Shown in pieces: positions 60,801-64,000 of a DNA stretch of 64,000 nucleotides; position 1 is the stretch's first letter; the number at the start of each line of letters is the position of its first letter. Source of the stretch: Zhengitettix transpicula. Lineage: Eukaryota; Arthropoda; Insecta; Orthoptera; Tetrigidae. Location: positions 113,418,100-113,482,099 of the forward strand of contig CM073590.1 in the NCBI GenBank assembly GCA_037074705.1, in the 5' to 3' direction. Below the pieces are notes generated by a model. That model did no database searches. It worked only from the letters and a program-made list of their open reading frames with translations, and was not told where the DNA came from. Both the position numbers and the translations under genes were made by a program.

Positions 60801-63800
60801 TTTCAACCTCTTACATCATGGAAAAGGAGCACTCTTAGGGGTGAGGGTGGACGGGCATTCTAAATAAAGAACGCAAGTCAAACCAATATTACAGTCAAAC
60901 CCAGGTTTCGGGGTTCGAAAAACGTAATTATGATATTCAATTGCTCACTTAACCCCCGTGGGCGGAAGAGGATGGGGTTGGTAAATTTCAAACTTATTAA
61001 AAGGTCAATATTAACGGAAAATAATTTTTTCCAGCGTTACTTATTTTATAGTATTTATACCCTTTTTATGTTAGTACAATTTCAACCTCTTGCGACATGA
61101 GCGTGAAGAACGCTTAGGGGACGGGATGGACGTGTTTTACAAGAAAATAACTTGAAAAACAACCAACATTCGAATAAGTCGAACGTAATTAATGTCGCTG
61201 AGTTCATTTATGATAATTTGCGCAACGCGCAGGTTTGGGCTGGACTGGGCTGGGAGGGGTTGGGTGGAGGTAAATGGGGAATAGAAATTATAAAGGAATT
61301 TAAGCGGCTGAATTTTGCGACGATTACATATATTTATGGAACAATGACATTATTAAAATTTCACTACACGTTCTCTGAGTTTAATTTGATTCCCTTTCGG
61401 GATTGAGAGTGAGCTCACATTAGGGGTGGGGCTCAACGGTTGTTAAAAATAAATAACGAGTTTAGAGTCAAATACAGGGTTATGAATGTCGCTGAGTTTA
61501 ATTATGACATTTAATTTGTCATGTAATTCTCGAGGAGTGGCGGTTGTCGGAAGTGGATATATTGAAACAAGAAATCACGACCGATATTAGAGTTGAATAA
61601 CATTTTTCAGGGTTAATTAGATCTAAAGTAATTCTATTTAAGTTGTGTGTGTAAAAATTAAACCCCTCTTTCGGCATGAGGGGGTCCATGTTAAGGGGTG
61701 GGGGTAGAGGGCGCTGACAAGAAAAAAACGAGATTCGAGTCAAATCGAAGGTAAAGGATGTCGCTGAATTTATTTATGACATTCTGGACAGCGCGCGAGG
61801 AGTGGCATGAGGTGGTAGGATTGAGGCTGGTGTTAGAATTTTTAAAAACATGTTGACCGGTCGTTATTAAAAATATTTCGGGATCAATTAGATTATTAAA
61901 AATTGTTTACATTTTCTCCGCGTATAAGTTCAACCCCTTCTGTGATTGGGAATAGAGCTCCACTTAAAGGTGGGGGTGGAGTAAAATTACAATATAATGA
62001 TGCAAAAACAATCGACATTGGAGTCGAAATCACGGTCATCGATGTCAATGAGTTTAATTATTATATTCAACTAATCGTTTAACTCCCCCAAGGAAGGGTT
62101 GGCGGGGGTGTAAATGTTTAACAGTCGATTTTTGTAGGAAAAAAATATTTATCGAGGTCAATGTCATTGATAATATTTCTACCGATTTTGGTTTTCATTT
62201 TAACCCCTTAAGGGACGTAAAAGATCACACTTAGGGGTGGGGGTTTGAGGAAAGTTACAAAAAATAACGTGAATAAATCTCAGAATAGAGTCAAATTCAA
62301 GTTATGGATGTCACTGAGTTTATTTATGACAACCTTGGTATCGTTAGGGGGTGGCCGGGGTACGTGGGGCTGGGCGGGGGTATAAAATGATCGATATTTG
62401 CGTGAAATAAATATTTTACGCTGTCAATGTCATTGATAGTATTTCTACCGGTTTTGTTTGTGTATAATTTCAACATCTTACGGCATGGTAGGGAAGTACT
62501 CGAAGAGATGGAGGTGTGTTTCATAAAACTAACCTCAAAAAACGAGATTCGAGTCACTTGGCAACGTGGGCAATGCACGAGTTATAGTGGGGGTGTGAGT
62601 GGCCTCGCGGAATTGGGTGTGAGAGGAAATTTTCAAACATTTTAAACGGTGGATATTTGCGTTTAATAATTATTTCCTGGGGTTAATGACTTTGATAGTA
62701 TTTTTACCGATGTTGTTTGTGTACAATTTCAACCACTGTGAGGGGAGCAAGGTTAGCGGTTGGGGTGGAGGTACGTTAAATAAAAATAACGATAAAACAA
62801 ACCGAGATTCGAATCAATTCAGAGACTATGAATGTCGCTGAGTCTAATGTTAACAACTTTTGTAACGCGACGGGTTTGGGATATTGGGCGGGGGTAGAAA
62901 TTTCTAGACAATGTAATCGGTCGATTTATGCGTGGAATATATACTTTTAGATTATGGCACATTTGTGGGAGTGGTCATCATCCAACATGTTATAAAGGCC
63001 GTTAATTTGGTCAATGAGTTCATCCTCCTTCGGCATCGGAGGTGAGCACATTTAGGGATAGGGTTCGAGGAGCGTTACATAAAAATAGCGCAAAGGCAAC
63101 CTAATATCTGGAATTATGAATATGTGACATCTCGGGCAACGCCGGGCACCCAGCTAGTATATAAATAAATCCCAAAGTACGCAATTTTTATATAATGGTA
63201 ATGTTGTACGTAATGAAGTCCTTTAGAATATTGATCAGTTTTAAATCGACACTGGGTTATATATCTGTCATCAACTTATAAATATATTTGAAACCCGTAT
63301 TCCATAACTTTAGTTTTTATTTGTTAAACTTCCAGCCAACGGATTACCAAACTCGTCTCGAACATTTTTCTAGATCTTTTTTATCCTACATCTACCAGCC
63401 GACTTTACTGTCATAGGTATTAATGAAAACTACCGATTGTAGTTTGCTATCCTGGATATTTATTCCTCTAATACATAGGCTGAATTAAACAACAGATTAG
63501 CCTTGTTTTCTCGACCCTGCTTTCAACCTCAAAATGAATCTCCAGAAAATAATGTATATAATAATCCCTATATCACATTAACTACTTTATACGCGTGAAC
63601 AACTTGGCATTTCTACGAAAATTCATCAAACGGCAAAACTCTTATGTGCTTCGGCAATTGTACGGCGCAAAATTATCAACCAGTGAATTTTCTTTTCAGC
63701 ACATGCAGGAATTTCCCAATCTGACACACCTGCTACGAAATTAACTCCAATTAAAACGGTGGCACCCTACTGTATCGTAATCACTTATCTCTTTCTCTTA

Positions 63801-64000
63801 TCTTATTAGCTGACAGCATAAAGTGTATTATGATTTCTGAGCACGGAATTTAATATCAGTTATGAATTATTAGGCTTTTATATACAGTATTTACTTCACA
63901 TTCAGGAGAAAATTTTTATTTTTATCAACTAACCTAAGAGTAGGTAATTATCCGGTCCAAGGGTGTGAAATAAAGAAATTGCTCTAGAGTTAAAGATGAG
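57862..64000 (+). repeat. 9-kb array, unit 6 (cut by window end)
   Basis: The left 6,139 bp of a unit. The array continues past the window, so total copy number is unknown. The 122-aa ORF of this unit would begin beyond the end. Confidence 0.95.
58657..63157 (+). mobile_element. Helitron-like element, unit 6 copy (4,501 bp)
   Basis: TC at 58657, CTAG at 63154-63157. Near 62750-63120 it shares private variants with unit 4 (GAGGGGAGCAAGG, ACAAACCGAG, TTTCTAGACAATG). Confidence 0.7.

Overview
The window reads as nuclear DNA of an insect (at least an arthropod): AT-rich, intron-bearing and dense in decayed transposable elements. A pacifastin-type protease inhibitor gene, mariner relics, an RTE-like LINE relic and Helitron-like ends support this; the order and species cannot be read from the sequence. 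There are no bacterial gene features, tRNA, rRNA or CRISPR.

Positions 1-14,784 are mostly unique AT-rich DNA. Its clearest gene is a small two-exon minus-strand gene (4888 to 3520): a signal-peptide exon spliced through a GC-AG intron to a terminal exon with a six-cysteine pacifastin domain. A second phase-compatible terminal exon may lie inside that intron. The rest is relics: a possible LTR with primer-binding-like sequence (1471-2276), a LINE broken in two by a GC-richer insert full of palindromes (7953-9877), a foldback mariner with two 3' ends in inverted orientation (11082-11739), (TA)n microsatellites and a weak Helitron-like 5' end (14314).

Positions 14,785-64,000 are one tandem array of a ~9.0 kb unit. 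Six units are visible: the left one is 7,043 bp, the next four are 9,016, 8,994, 9,019 and 9,005 bp, and the last is cut by the window end. Each unit has two halves. One is a ~4.5 kb Helitron-like non-autonomous element (2.46 kb in unit 1) built of degenerate ~280 bp tandem monomers with regular G-runs. The other is ~4.5 kb of non-Helitron DNA with a small intact ORF (122 aa, an internally duplicated Pro-rich/acidic module, with an in-frame 53-codon extension after its TAG) and, 3' of it, a split gene-like region with two short GT-AG introns of 85 and 86 bp.

The array is the standout object. It couples a satellite-bearing Helitron to an unrecognised multicopy gene, is kept nearly identical between copies, and shows odd/even alternation, an older-looking edge unit and a mosaic unit 5, all signs of ongoing unequal exchange or gene conversion. 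Functions of the array genes are not recognised.
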